From Ignelater luminosus (taxonomy: Eukaryota > Arthropoda > Insecta > Coleoptera > Elateridae): 64,000 nt of DNA. A program made the translations under genes and the position numbers. The stretch is from contig VTPC01000053.1 in assembly GCA_011009095.1 (NCBI GenBank), forward strand, positions 59,038 to 123,037. The letters are read 5' to 3'. Below, piece after piece: positions 1 through 12,420 of the stretch. Below the pieces are notes generated by a model that ran no database searches, had not been told where the DNA came from, and saw nothing but the letters and a program-made list of their open reading frames with translations. Within the stretch, counting starts at the first letter, position 1, and every line of letters starts with the position of its first letter.

Positions 1-2830
1 GTGTGGAGGTATTGTAAGACACGAAAAGGAAATTATGTTAGATTTTTTTTCTAAACTCAATCTTAAATGTTTTGAAAAATCCTTTGTTTGTTTAAAGGCT
101 AAGCTTCCATGTGTCTCTTTGATTGTCATCAAAAATTTCTATTTAAATGAGAAAGCCAGGGATTTCTAATCATTTCATAAGGCATTAAATAGGTAAAATG
201 GTTTAGAAAATCCTACAAACTTGCTGTAAACTATTTTATTAAAAACATCTTTCTACAGTTTACAAAATATCAACTTTTTTCTTATATTGCATTAAAAAGA
301 AAAACGCATTTACATGTGACAGTTATTATAATGTTATACATGTGACAGCTACTACAATATTTACGTTGTTGTAGTGAGAAAAAGTCGGATATTGCATAAA
401 ATATTAAAATCACAAAACTAACTTTGCCTTTTTTCTGTTTTTCCTCTACCAATTCTCTTGGGATTTGAAGATTCCAAGTATCTGTGTCGATTCTTTATTA
501 AACGTTAATATTAATTTTTCTAGTGACGGCAAAACTCTCTAACGTATTAAGATCATAACTACACATTGTTGTGTAGTATTTGTTAAATACGATTTTTCAC
601 GCATTTTTTAATGTATGTCCATGGTAGCTCGAAATATAATTATAAAGATTTAGCTAACGTAAAGAAAAAGTCGAAATGCAATGTACTGGAACGGACTAAA
701 GTAACTGGATTCGCAAAATGAACACATTCAAGAGCATGCCTTTGTTTCAGATGTAAGTAAAGAGCCAAAGGAGACAAGAGAAAGAAACTGCGCAATTTAA
801 ACGGTATCCTTTATAAACAATAATAAGTTCTTTATTGACCTATAGCCTAAACAATCTACAATTAAAGAAAATGCTACGAACGTTACCAATTACACAAGAA
901 TTTTCATTTTAATCTTGTACACTTTAAACTTGTTATTCAAGTTTAGAAATTAGTTTACAAACATTCAGCCAGGACCCTTAGGTTACGATTATATGATAGT
1001 TACCCGTATTTGAGAATTGCTTGAAATTTCTTAACTTGAGATATTTATTATATTTCTACAAAGTAGGAAGTTTAATTTTAATCTTATACATTTTAAGTTT
1101 CTTGATAAATAACTGTCTAGTATATACAAATATTCCGTACTCATTTTCCAAGAACCCTTAGGCAAAGAATAGTTACGTACCTCCTTTTAAGAAACACAAA
1201 CTTAAAAGGAAGTTCAAAGCACTAACTTATTTTAAACTTACCAATAAATATAAAAGCTAAACCACCACAGAGATCTCGAAATGGACTTACCTGAAATGAA
1301 ACAAAAAAAAGGTCATTAGTATTACAGCACATTTTCAGATATATCTAGATTTTGAGTAATTTCTTAGTAACATGTGGTACTTTTACGTGTTAACTATAAA
1401 AATTCTACCCTATACAGTATAAAGCTTCATGACTCACGCAATCAGATCTTTTTGATAAGTCAATAAATAAGGTTTTTATCTTATTACTACCCACGTAGGC
1501 TTTTTTTTTCTTATTATTGGATTTTTAACGTTTCACTAACCCTTTCAAGCTAAATGTTCTCAAACATTTTTTTGTGGAAAGTATTTTTATAATTCATTTT
1601 TGTTTGCTGTTTTTAATTAATTCTATTGAACCGCTCGCATTAATTTTGATTAAATTCATCTTTGTGTAAACTTTGTTTGAATTCCATAATAATAAAATTT
1701 TGCAAGTAGGTACTTCATTATATCAGCAATATAGCGTGAGGGTGGCCTAATTAAAACTTGGATTGTTTAGAAATGACTTTGTTTCATGTTTCTATAAATA
1801 AATTGGTTAATAAAGGAATAATAAATATTTATATATACTTTACATTTGAAGCTAAATTACTTTTTCAATAAACTTTTAATAGATAATCCCAGGCATTAAG
1901 TTAGTTAGATATAATAGAATTTTTTGTGTATTTTGGCATATTTTATCGTCACGCCAGTGCAGTTGAGTACTGTGAGGCTCCAAGCAGGTGTTATGGGTCA
2001 TGCTAGCTATACTATGTTGATTTTTTACAGCTGTAATCGATCAAACTATATCATAACGGAACATTAAATGTATGCAATTTCTCTAACTATAAATTTATAA
2101 AATTTCTAGGAAAATCTACAATAAATATTTTATTGAGATAAGAATGAGCTTAATACCGAGTATTAGAATGTTAGCTCAGATACACAGTAATAGTTAAATT
2201 CTGTAATTTTATTTATTTATAAAAAAATTGTTAACATTTCCGCTTCTATTATAAACAGAATTGTGCGTGAAAACAAAAAACCTTTGACGCAAATAATAGC
2301 GCCAGACACGCTTGAAATACACCGTATCAAATTCTTTTAATTGCAGATTAATTCTTTGCTTAGGTTGTCGGAAAGTTAGAGCGAACTAATCTTCTTTGAG
2401 CGTTTTTTTCTTTTGCTAAATGTCAACCGAAGAAAGCGTTTAATCGTCTTAAAGTTTGATTTAACTTTTTCCCAATGTGCTTTAGAAATTTGCTTTTAAA
2501 AATTTACATATTATCGTAGATTAATTAAAAGAAAAAGTATACCTTACTTATAGTATAAATTGTTTGTATTATTGCCTTCCTTTATCACTTATCTGCTAGT
2601 AAATAATAACATGATTTTGTTCTCTGCTTAAGGCATGACAAAACTTCATTATTCCTACTATAAACAAGTCTACAAGGTTAAGTAAATGCAAAATTTTAAT
2701 TTAATTTAAGATTGACGGCACGTGTAAGAAAGACAACTGCATTTGGTGATAAATAAATATCAACACTATGACTTTCAGTGCTTTTTGTAGATCAACTTAA
2801 AACTTTAAAAATGGCGCACAGGATCTCAAG
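1..2830. other. AT-rich sequence without a recognisable gene
   Basis: All frames are short and broken by stops, and I recognise no protein pattern on either strand. The only structure I can support is the diverged duplication at 903-1190, listed separately. A short GC-richer patch lies near 1950-2010. Unannotated host intergenic or intronic DNA is the simplest reading. Confidence 0.6.
903..1190 (+). repeat. Diverged tandem duplication, period about 170-180 bp
   Basis: The block near 905-990 and the block near 1075-1175 share the same ordered landmarks. Each has a segment reading ttttaatctt-(g/a)-taca-(c/t)-tttaa, followed about 60-75 bases later by cca(g/a)ga(a)cccttagg and then atagttac. 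The landmarks are offset by roughly 170 and 180 bases, so the two units differ by small indels. This is visible by eye, but the identity is modest. Confidence 0.5.
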
Positions 2831-3843
2831 TATGGAGTGATCTAAGTTAATAAGCCAACTAAAAATTTGATTATCGTCATCAAAAATGACTGTTCAACAT
2901 AGAAGGCTACAAGCAGGGCTAACTTCCTGGTAAGGTACCTGGGGCCTTGGGCGCCACGATTTTTGGGGGGCGCCGCGTAATAGCGAATACACTTCTCCAG
3001 AGCCCAAAAGAAATAGGCCCACCATATACTTAAAAGTCCGAGGATTCCTATGGAGGCGCTAACATAATAATAGACAGAAACGTGCCAAAAGAATGTATGT
3101 GTCGGAATTGAAGACTGACCAAGAAAACTCAAACAGGGACTTCTTTTTCTCCAATTTTGCACTTCACTGGGCATTCATTGAACGTATGATTAATGTTTTT
3201 TATTCCTATTTAGACAACAACAACAAAATGCTATATTACAATAATAACAAATACAACAATAATAATTTTAAGCACAAAAGGATCCACAAAGTCCGAAAAC
3301 TATCTGTGAATTTTTGTAGTCGAAACCACCAAGGTCGCTGCATAAAGATATCTCAATTCTTTTGTTTAACAGTTTTCCACCAACGCATAGGTTTCAGAAA
3401 GATTCAAAATCCTTCGTTTTGCTAAGACTGTATTAATAAATGTTGATATCAATGATCTGGTAACACCAGGCTTCGATAACGTCTGAATTTGCAAAATAGT
3501 AATTTCGTGCCGTGAAACGAGCCCTGTACCGTTGCACTGCTAGGGTTGTGGTGGTCGTTATCGTATCCACTAACAGTGAACACTCCCGTTCTGTAAACTC
3601 TGTGAGCAGAGGACTGTTTCTTCTTTTGCACAAATAACCACGAGTTCTAACCACCTGTTCCACCCTGTTGTAGAACATGACCGACAAGAGTAAATATTGT
3701 TTATTCAAATCTTGTTCTTACTTCTTTCATATATTGAAAAGGCCAGATACTGGAGCAAGGATGGTTTTTTTATTTTTTTTATGTCTTAGCTAGGACAACA
3801 ATTTAGCGTTGTGTACTAACATATATTGGCCGTTTTATCTTTT

Positions 3844-4500
3844 CTACAAGTAGTTAGAGTGAAACTTTAAAGAAGATTGATTGACTGACTGTATAAATAG
3901 ACCAGGAGACACGCATTCTTCTTGGGCCTTTCTTTCGAATTTGTCTTCAAATGCGACGCTCAATTTAGGTATTTTTGCTGATGACAACATTTGTTTGCAG
4001 AAAGACATTCTTCCTTCTTGCTTATTGGAAATTTCCCCTTTTAACGTGAATGTGTAAACCTTTTTAGTTCTAAGAAGCTGTATCAGTGTCTCTTTGTGCA
4101 TCAAAGTTCCAAAAGCATATTTCAAATTCTTTCTTGCAAGCTTCTCTTGAAAGTACTTCACCAATTCTGCAAACGCCTTAGGTAAGTACAACTTCTCAAT
4201 TGAATTTAAATCTGCACCGTATTCCCTGTCCATTTGAGCCCTACATTGGGTTTACTAATTAATCAGACACCGAAGATGTTGGTAGCATATTTTTTATCCT
4301 TTGAATCAAGCTCTAGAGTTGCGACATATTTTTCTGGGCGGACCTATCTTTGCACAAAAAGTAAGGAAGTTAATGCTTCTTCAGCCTATATGAATGTTGT
4401 TTGCGTTGATTCGCGAGCAAGAAGCCGGTCCTCGTTCCCGTTCATCATTAGTGGGTGGAAAGGTAGATTGGAACTTGTTGGACTCCTTCCGACGTAACGA
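3844..4500 (-). pseudogene. Unrecognised coding-like block (about 130 codons open plus flanking broken frames)
   Basis: The minus strand is open for 129 codons from 4233 down to 3844. The predicted product is hydrophilic and lysine-rich, with no signal peptide or membrane segment. Just upstream on the same strand (about 4500-4235) two further frames read plausibly as protein but contain several stops, such as one after a stretch ending NANNIHIG. The whole stretch therefore looks like one decayed protein gene with frameshifts, perhaps of transposon origin. I do not recognise the family. Base composition is more balanced than the AT-rich flanks. The alternative is a chance open frame, which is quite possible at this length. 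Confidence 0.3.
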
Positions 4501-6959
4501 AAGTTACCAGGAAAAACAGGTTACAGGAATAAATCTTCAGCACTTTTTTAGATTTGATTTTATTTCAATTAGTGCGTTTAAATTATTCGACCCCGTAAGG
4601 ACATCATTCACATATAAGTCTTCTTTGATAATTTGAGATTCAATCGAATAATCTTCATTGATGTAATTTGTAGGGTTTATTTATTTAGCGATTTTTTTGA
4701 TTTCCGCATCAACGTTTTAAGGCAGATTGTATTAACACTTTTAACATTAATTGGTGGTTAATCACGTTATACCGGCTGCTGGGGAAGCACAGGGGGACCG
4801 GGCGCGCCTGCCACGGACAAGAAAGGAAAGGTAGAGAGTACAAAACAAAACACTTTTGACAAAGTTGCTCACTTTTCTAATGCTCTGTAATTCAATTCAA
4901 CTGTCTTCTTGATAACTGTTGCTATTAGCTGACCTCAACTAAGCTTTTTATAGCTTTGTGTTGCTTCTTTTTGCACAAGTTTAATGTCATTTTACCTTGC
5001 GAAGAATTGGAGAAAAATTTAGAGCTGTGAATTGAGGCAGATGCTTTGCTATCGAGAAGTATCTTGCATTACGGTAAGCATTATTTGGGTTATGTTAGGA
5101 ACAATCAAGCAATCTATTCTAATTTACTCTTGTTTATTAGGGAAGTAATCAAGAACATTTTGCAGTTAGTGTGGATGATGGAACTGTTACTCTTAACAGT
5201 TTCTGAGACTAACCACAGTGAGGTAAGATGCATCCAATCAACAGGTCACAACTAGTTTAGTTCCCAGTCGCACAATTTTGACTAAGAATATTTGAAGATT
5301 CTATGTATTTAGTTTCTTTGTTACTTTCGTTCGTGTTGTCTACCGATTGTATTTTAATAAAAACATTTTTATGTAAAAGCAGAAGTGAAAATGCGAAGGT
5401 TATCAAACTCAGTAATAGCCCATGTTTGGGATTTTAAGAGCAGCGACATGCGTTACAGTCACCATCTTGTTTGTTAGGTCAATTTTAAAGAGCATTACGG
5501 GTTATATTTTCTAAAAAAGTTTTCTAAACGAGTATGTCAAGTCTGACACTTGTATCATCAAATGCATTATTAGAGCGGCATTCAACGGGTGCTGCTATTA
5601 AGAATAGGTGCAGTTACAATAATTATTGTACATAATTGCCATCCTACCAATAGCGTACCTCTCATTGATACATACTAATTATATTCACTCAGTCATTTAA
5701 ATTCACATTTTTTTTTTAGTTGAAAATATCCAACATATCTAGCAGTACTTATTTAGTAATTACCAATCAAGTTAATTCTGTATATTCTGCCATAAATTAA
5801 AAATAAGCAGCTCTTATTACAACTCACAGCTGCAATAATAGTACGATTATAGCAAAGAATAATTTTCAATGTATTAGTGTTATGAATGTTTGTAGTAAAT
5901 CGATCATAAAAGCGAAAGACGCACAGAAACTTTATTTTTAGGTAGTATAGAAAAAATATGTATCATATAGAACCAACAAAAGAATTTTGTCTTTCTTAAG
6001 GGCTTTCTCCTAATAAATAGTTTTGTTATTTTTTTCTTTTTACGTTGTTAGATAAATAACACACACGCTTGTTAGGTACAGACTTTCCTTATTAACTTAT
6101 ACCTACTAAAGACTTGAGTTCATCTATCATTAAAATTCCAGTCGCTACCAATTACTATATAGCATTAATGGAGGCAATTACAACTGCACGTGGCTGTACA
6201 CGTGCGTTAAGCAAAGCTGATATGCTTTTTATTATTCCTAGATTGTTCAATTAGCAATTTCAAAAATTATTCTATAAAATACGTATATAAAAATCTGTTT
6301 TCCCTCTGAAGAGCATAACAATAACAATTTTGTCGGGAACGCTAACTCAAAGAAGAAACAGGAGTGATGCGATACGTCTACCATCTATTAAGTTTTGTTT
6401 TGTATTAAAGTAAAAATATCACAATTGAATAAGTTTGAAAACAGCAAAATAGTGACGAAGCCTTTATTTATTATTTTGAAAAGGCAAATAAATAAAATTT
6501 TGAAGAAACATCTTGGTTATTTCACTACAAATTGCTTTTGAGGTATCAATCAATTAGAATTCCATTTCAAATCCTCAATTTTGCTGTCGGGAGTGTTTTT
6601 CATTAAATTATTTCAGTAGATTTTTATTTATTTTAATGAAATGTCTTTAAGGACTGTTTTTCTAAACAGTTTGGACCGCTGAAAAATTTCTTAATTATTA
6701 ACATCTTGTTGCCCCTTTTCGTGATCATCTCGAATGTCATTATGAACTACATTATCAGATTACAGATGTTGACATTTTAACCTCAAGCATCTAGAATTTG
6801 CTTGTTTTTGCTTAACCACTTTTTTGCTGATAATCTAAAACATTATTGCAGCCCTAACTTTTATGGGGATTACATAGAACACGTCCACTGTCATGTATGT
6901 GAAGCACTATATAATGAAAAAGCCCAATCCTTTGTTTTTACCATACCATAAGACGTTTG
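4501..6959. other. AT-rich sequence, no gene seen
   Basis: Frames on both strands are short and give no recognised protein. A brief GC-rich patch at about 4770-4830 (containing gggaccgggcgcgcc) stands out from its flanks but has no interpretable structure. The 69-codon frame at 5046-5255 has no supporting pattern and is not called as a gene. Confidence 0.6.
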
Positions 6960-8050
6960 CGGGCTCATTAAATCAACGGAGCACCGCAAAGCTCTAGATC
7001 ATGATGATATAACTAATACCGCTCTAAAGAACTTACCGAGCACAACTTTAATGAGTTTAGTAAACATTATTAAAGCCATCTATACAGATTTTGCTATTAA
7101 CTTTTACAAAACATTACATTTTGACAAAGCTATTGCACAATCAGTCTCTTGTTATCCTGCGCCGGCTTCAACATGACGCAGATAAATCCGGTGCTACAAA
7201 TTATTTCGAGTCACTGACGGATTTAACAATAACTTCCACACAAGTGCTGTTGTCTTAAACATTTTAAAGGATTTCAATAGATATCCATACAAGCTTGGTG
7301 AGATGAATTTCCTACTGTCTTTCCTATCGAGAGTTTCTTGTTGAATTGCGCAAATCTTTATTTTCTCCAGTCCTCTATGTAATCTTCGCATGCCCACTAC
7401 TAAAGTCGTGAAAAATCTATTGTATACCTTTACAATTTGTCGTGACCCTACTTTTATCTACCACCCTCCAGCAGTTGGCCACTCTTATAAACGATTTTGC
7501 AACTCATAACTCTAAAAGCTAATCCAAAAAAACGTGCAGCTATTTTGTTCAGAATACGATATGTGCATCCAGACATGCGGATCAAAATATATGGTAATCC
7601 TATTTCATGGCAAGAAGCAATCAAATATCTAGGTATACAACTAAATAACAGTCATCCGACTTGCACTATTATATGGTACCTCAATCTAGAGTCTTGCAGT
7701 ACCGGCACATTTTAATCAACTGCAGACATGTCAAACCAAAACTTTCCAAATGACTTTCAATGCAACTGCAATATTATCAGTATACATGATTCCCACTCTC
7801 TTTCAATCCTTAATTTAAAAGGTCTGCATTTATGACCCTGCCGAACACCATATCCACAAACGTTCCAAAATTTTACTGCAATTCATTGGTTCACTTATTA
7901 GCCGATATAGAAGGTTTTTGATTTGCACCACATCAGTACTAAACAGAGAGAACGGTTCGGTAACGTTTTTGTCATGTATTTAGAAGGATCTTTTGATACT
8001 GACATCCTAAGATGAGCTCGATATAGACAGATATTGCCGAGATTTCAAAG
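6960..8050 (+). pseudogene. Jockey/CR1-like non-LTR retrotransposon RT relic
   Basis: Successive frames read as segments of a non-LTR reverse transcriptase in the correct order. Near 6964-7085 the product reads KALDHDDITNTALKNL, a decayed form of the usual KAPGPDGI(T)N..LK.L block. Near 7205-7310 it reads DGFNNNFHTSAVVLNI then KDFNRYPYKLG, matching the AVFLDI.KAFDRV..KL region. At 7497-7715 it reads NPKKRAAILF, then YGNPISWQEAIKYLG, which is the post-catalytic block with the KYLG signature. At 7780-7920 MIPTLFQSLI and KRSKILLQFIGSL match the thumb/connection region. The FADD-containing block between about 7310 and 7497 is not legible. Stops and frameshifts separate every segment, so this is a dead fragment. 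No endonuclease and no 3' tail were identified. Confidence 0.85.
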
Positions 8051-9559
8051 TTTAGTGTAGGCGTTGTATTCCATAATACGCCAACAAAGACTGCTACTTA
8101 TGAATTAATTAATAATGACATGAATTTTTATTTGTGTTTTGGACTAGACTTTAGCAAAGTTGACAAATCTCATTTTCACTGCCACAAACAGTATGTTTCA
8201 GTTAACCTGTAAAAGAACAGCCCATAGTGATCTAATGAAAAGTAATTAGATTAGCAAGGTATTGTTCTGTATATGATAATGTTGTCAACTCATAGTAGTA
8301 TAACCTAATTTTCTTCTTGCACGTGTCGATCAATCGATTTTATAATTGGTGAATATTGAAAATCTGATTTCTTGACCTCGAACTTAAAAAACCAGGCATT
8401 ATAAAGTAGGCAAACAGTTTACAAATATAATTATGTTTACTTTTTCAAATTTGAACATACAAATGTAAAGCCATGCAAACGAGGTGCTGCAATTGCCTGC
8501 ATACATAGGCGATGCGATCTATAAAAAGGTGCCTTAATTCGGAAAAGTCCATTTGCATCTTTAAGTGCATCTTATTCTGTAGACCTAAAGAATTGCGTTT
8601 AAAAAAGAACAGCTTCGTTTGTTAAAAATGCAGCCAGATAGGCAGCGTTTTGAAGATATAGGTCGTAAAATGATATTTTTAAGAAAAACGACTTTAAAGT
8701 TTTTTGTATATGCCACTTGATTATAACCATACGTAGAATAGCAAGATGATAACCCGCAGAACAGGTTTATAGCTTAAAATGCTGCCGAACATTACTAGAA
8801 ACATTTGAAATTGAAATCTAAGAATCATTTCACCGGGATTTCGTTCCTTTGTCATAAATCAAAATTTAATTTTGGTATTCAATGTACCTTTCTGTAGATC
8901 GCATCACATATACTAAATGACAAACAAACAGTAACGTAATCAAACTGCCTCGTTATCGTCTCTCCAAATAGTCTTAATATGCAATGGTATTACTAGTAAA
9001 TCTCGTGACACATTTAACATTGTTTGGTGACACCAATACGAATTGGGCTGAAGTATACCTATTGAAGGTACCCAAAATCCGCTTAAAACTTTCAAACGCA
9101 GCTATTGAATTACACCCTTTATAGCCTTGAATTACAACTTTGCAACTTCCTTTTATAAAATTATCTTAAGATTCCCGAAGGAACTTTTAAGTAAAATAGT
9201 TTAAAGCCATGTAGCCACTGATAATTATACAATTGAGGAGTTAAAATATTCAAATAGGAAAATCCGCTTAAAGTTAAAAAAAATATTAGTAATAGTAACA
9301 CCAAAGCAAAAAATGATTGTAGATTAAAATCAAGTAAGAATATAGAGCATTTAAGAAAAAACATTGCGACTTCAGGTGGCTGAATAAATAACCGACTCTT
9401 GGAGGAAATAAATAGGTAACTCTCCTATGGTTTTTAACTAAGTTCTGTTCATTCCATTAAACTTCTCAGCTGTGTTCATAAACGGTTCATTTACCAATAG
9501 CTTCCCGTACCTGTTTCTATGATAATCAGTCCAGATTTAGCTTTGTTGCTTTTTGATTC
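8051..9559. other. AT-rich sequence, no gene seen
   Basis: I see no further homologous segment after the Jockey-like relic and none clearly belonging to the minus-strand element that follows. The 67-codon minus frame at 9161-9364 is strongly hydrophobic but AT-driven, and I do not regard it as a gene. The 3' untranslated part of the 9560-10230 minus-strand element may extend into this stretch. Confidence 0.5.
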
Positions 9560-10230
9560 ATGTATCTATGTATAGCTTCTCTAAGAAAACACTTGGGTAT
9601 TGCTAGAGATCTGGTTTAAAGAATGAGTTTTCCTATTTAAGCTTAGCTAAACAATTTACTTCTTCGTGTCCTTAATGTCCACTGTGCGGGGCACCCAAAT
9701 TGCTTTCATTGTATTGAGACCCTTCAGGGTGCACAGTGCGTCGAGTTATAACGTCATTCCTACCCCTTGAAGATTCTTGGCTGGCGTCTGATTGTCTAAA
9801 TGTGTATATGAATCAGTTACTTAATTTCCTCTTAGATTTTTTCTTCCGCGCTTTAATATTGCATATACATCTGCCTAACAAACTGTGACATATTTATTTA
9901 AAAACAGCCAAAGCTCCACCTTCAGTTTTATTTTATATTTTTCTGCTCCCGTGCCTTTCAAGGTCTCTGATCTGTTTTTAGACATTTGTTTAGCATTATC
10001 TCAGGTTGCCTCGGCAATGGTTACTTGAAGATTTTTGTCCAAGTGTGTTGCTGGCGTAGAATAGTTGAATCTCATGCCGAATACAGAGTCGCTTATTCTT
10101 TTCAAAACTGAGTAGTGGCTTGAGTCTGTATTTCTTAGGTTTCCTGCGTTTTGTACTTTACGCAAGAACCTTCTTGCTTCTCCTTCTATTTCAAGCAGAG
10201 GAAAATTCGGAAGGATCTCCATTGTTACCC
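9560..10230 (-). pseudogene. Non-LTR retrotransposon C-terminal linker plus RNase H relic
   Basis: The 73-codon frame from 10222 down to 10001 reads IEGEARRFLRKVQNAGNL, then HYSVLKRISDSVFGMR. This is the linker between RT and RNase H seen in non-LTR elements that carry an RNase H domain (I/R1-like and related insect elements). Below it, about 9830-9690, shifted frames give YTHLDNQTPAKNLQG, a decayed form of the YSDSQAALKAL block holding one catalytic Asp. WVP follows, and then HSGH.GHEEVNCLAK, corresponding to WVPGHSG..GNE.AD.LA. Lower still, SFFKPDL resembles the common xFxGPEP segment after the domain. At least three frameshifts are needed to read it through. The RT domain itself would lie above 10230 but is not visible, so the copy is truncated or interrupted. 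Confidence 0.72.
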
Positions 10231-10824
10231 TAGCTGTTTACATTGCCACTGTTATTCCTAAACAAGCCAATTTTTAATTCTTGGGTAGTTTGATTTTGGT
10301 ATGCAGCGGCTTAGGTCACCATACCAAGGCTGTATTGTATGTTAACGCTTTTCTAATAATCTTATAAAGACTTACAATGTAAGATTCATTGGCAATAATA
10401 ACGATTATAAAAGATAAAATCCGAATTATATAATATAAACCAGGATGAATTTTCGAGTTCAAACGACAAAGAAAAATTAATTTTTCATGATAAATAAAAA
10501 ACAAACGCCATAAGTAACTAAATCTCAGGCTTCAATAGATGAGATGTGTATTATAGTAGTAGATTTTACCCCCAGATTAGGAACAAGCAAATAAACAGAG
10601 AAAACAGAAAGTTTCAGAGGTAACAGGTAGTAAACCTTGCACAAAGTCAGAAATTGTAGTGAATACGTTGCATTATTGTGCATTAAAAGTATTTTTATCT
10701 AGAGATTGTGTTTAGACCTAAATCTGGCTCATATGTTTAGTTTCAGTCAATTTATACAACTCTGTGAACTAACTTCAAGATAGCTCCAAAAAACACTGGC
10801 GGGAAATAAATTAGGGTGACTCAA

Positions 10825-11265
10825 ATTGGGATGGTCTAGGTTTATGTTTGCAAATGGTAAATCATTGTATTAGTAGGCGCTGAGTCATTAGTTTTCGAAG
10901 AAATGTTATCCGTGAATATGGAGAAGACCATGAGAAAGATATGCTCCAGTTTGTATTGACGAGCAACTTCCGTTTGGCGATGAGTCGGTTATCATTTGGA
11001 CAGGAATCTCTTCACAAGCACGCATAGAGTTAGTCGTCATACAGAATGGCCTACCTGACAGCCCACAGGTGCATGACGGAAGTCCTAGAAAATCATGTTA
11101 TGCCTTTCATGCTCACCATGGGCGAGTATAGCATTTTAGTGCAAGGTAATGCAAGACCTCACGTAGCGAGAGTTGCCAGAGAATATCTGAATGCAGTAGG
11201 CATTAACCGGTTTGATTGGCCAGCCCTCATGCTTTCCGATTCAATATTGACTATTAACAATGAAT
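10825..11265 (+). pseudogene. Tc1-like DDE transposase relic (copy 1)
   Basis: The C-terminal half of a Tc1/mariner-superfamily transposase is readable. Around 10925-11040 the product gives a YAP-like stretch and then FGDESVIIWTGISSQARIELV, corresponding to the F.GGSVMVWGGIS region. After a frameshift near 11040, the frame at 11046-11245 reads RCMTEVLENHVMPFM, then VQGNARPHVARVAREYLN and RFDWPALM. Family members have DNARPH, with the Asp being the second catalytic residue. Here the Asp is replaced by Gly, so the product would be inactive. The PDLNPIEH block carrying the third catalytic residue is lost after DWPALM. The first catalytic motif (DES) is not convincingly legible. No terminal inverted repeats were found. 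Confidence 0.87.
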
Positions 11266-11429
11266 CACAATTTTATATTATAAACTTAGAACCAACTTAG
11301 AATAAAAAAACCAACACAATTTCAAAGTGACCTAAATTTTTTGCTCGCCAGTATTATCAAATTTTATTATTTTGCACTTCACATAATTTTTCAAAGTTTA
11401 TCTCATGATTATTGCCCTGAAATAGAAAT

Positions 11430-12420
11430 TCGTCCGTTGTGATTCCTCAACAAACTATTCAGAATTGCAACATTTCAAAAACTCCATCCCTAACTAGAAA
11501 CAGTTTGTCCTTAGTCGAAATCTCAAATAAAAGTGATGTCAAAATCAACCTATCATTAACGAACTCGATTAAGTTAATTGCTTTTATAAAGATAACTACG
11601 AACTTTACCAAATTGTTGTAACATCTAACAGTAAGCAAAATTGAGATAAGTATCAAAGATTTAATCAGAACATCTCATATGAATTTGGAAGAAAGTAATC
11701 AAGTACTCAAGCTGCGTAAAAACATTCCAATGCTTTTCCTAGGGAAAATCAAAGTAATATTTACCAATCAGGTAAAATACTGTATAAAAATAACGGATGA
11801 ATTACCTGCGTACACCAAATCGTATAGCCATCCGTCCATACATAAATCAGAAGTACAACGGCAAGCAAAATTCATATTAGAGCAAGGCAAGCAAATCGCC
11901 TTGATTACTACCCAAACGGAAACATGGCTGGCAATTATTTTACGGCTTTGAATTTAGACAGAGGGGTCAAATTGAAATGAACCTAGAGGTTATACGAAAA
12001 ACGGCCTTCGGTGTGGAAAACGGGCACTATGAATTAGTACAGATGTCATTCAGGATCAAAAACGCTCTTAAAACCTTCCATGAGGGGCATGAATGATGTT
12101 TTAAGTGAAGTGCAGGAAAAAACTTGTTTGGTGTCCTTGGGCGACATATTTTTAATATCCCTCTGAGAGCATATAGTCAGTCTAGCTAATGTCTTTCAAC
12201 GCCGTAGAGAAGCTAACCTAAAAATACAACTGAACCAGTTCATGTGGCATTTGTGGGCCACATTGTCGCTCCCGAAACCGTCAAACAAAATCACGACAAG
12301 ATAGTTTGCATAAGAAGGTGTCCTTTACTCAAAACTACAAAGAAGATAAAGGTATCCTGGGTTAACACAGGAAGTATTACAAAACCGAAAACGTAAATTG
12401 CGGTAGGATAAAAGAACACC
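11430..12420 (+). pseudogene. Ty3/Gypsy (17.6/297-type) pol relic: pre-RT and reverse transcriptase
   Basis: The first frame (11439-11620) reads VIPQQTIQNCNI and INLSLTNSIKL, resembling the protease-to-RT spacer of insect Gypsy elements. At 11679-11890 the product reads DELPAYTKSYSHPSIHKSEV, then RQAKFILEQGK, the highly typical start of the RT domain (YTK.YR.P..HK.EV..Q...ML.QGII). From 11918 it gives NYFTALNLDRGV, KTAFGVENGHYELVQM, FRIKNALKTFH, then VFQRRREANLKIQLNQ. Near 12260-12300 comes VAPETVKQNHDKI. The catalytic YLDD box is mutated: the frame at about 12130-12145 reads SLGD. Stops and frameshifts occur throughout. RNase H and integrase are not visible and no LTRs were found, so this is an internal fragment. 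Confidence 0.9.

Noticed and set aside
969-1165. Telomere-like CCTTAGG words
   Set aside because: Only isolated occurrences inside a duplicated block; no TTAGG array.
2842-3174. 110-codon minus frame with hydrophobic segments
   Set aside because: No recognised pattern; it spans a short GC-rich inverted patch (ggggggcgcc region) and is overlapped by a plus frame. It is likely a chance opening.
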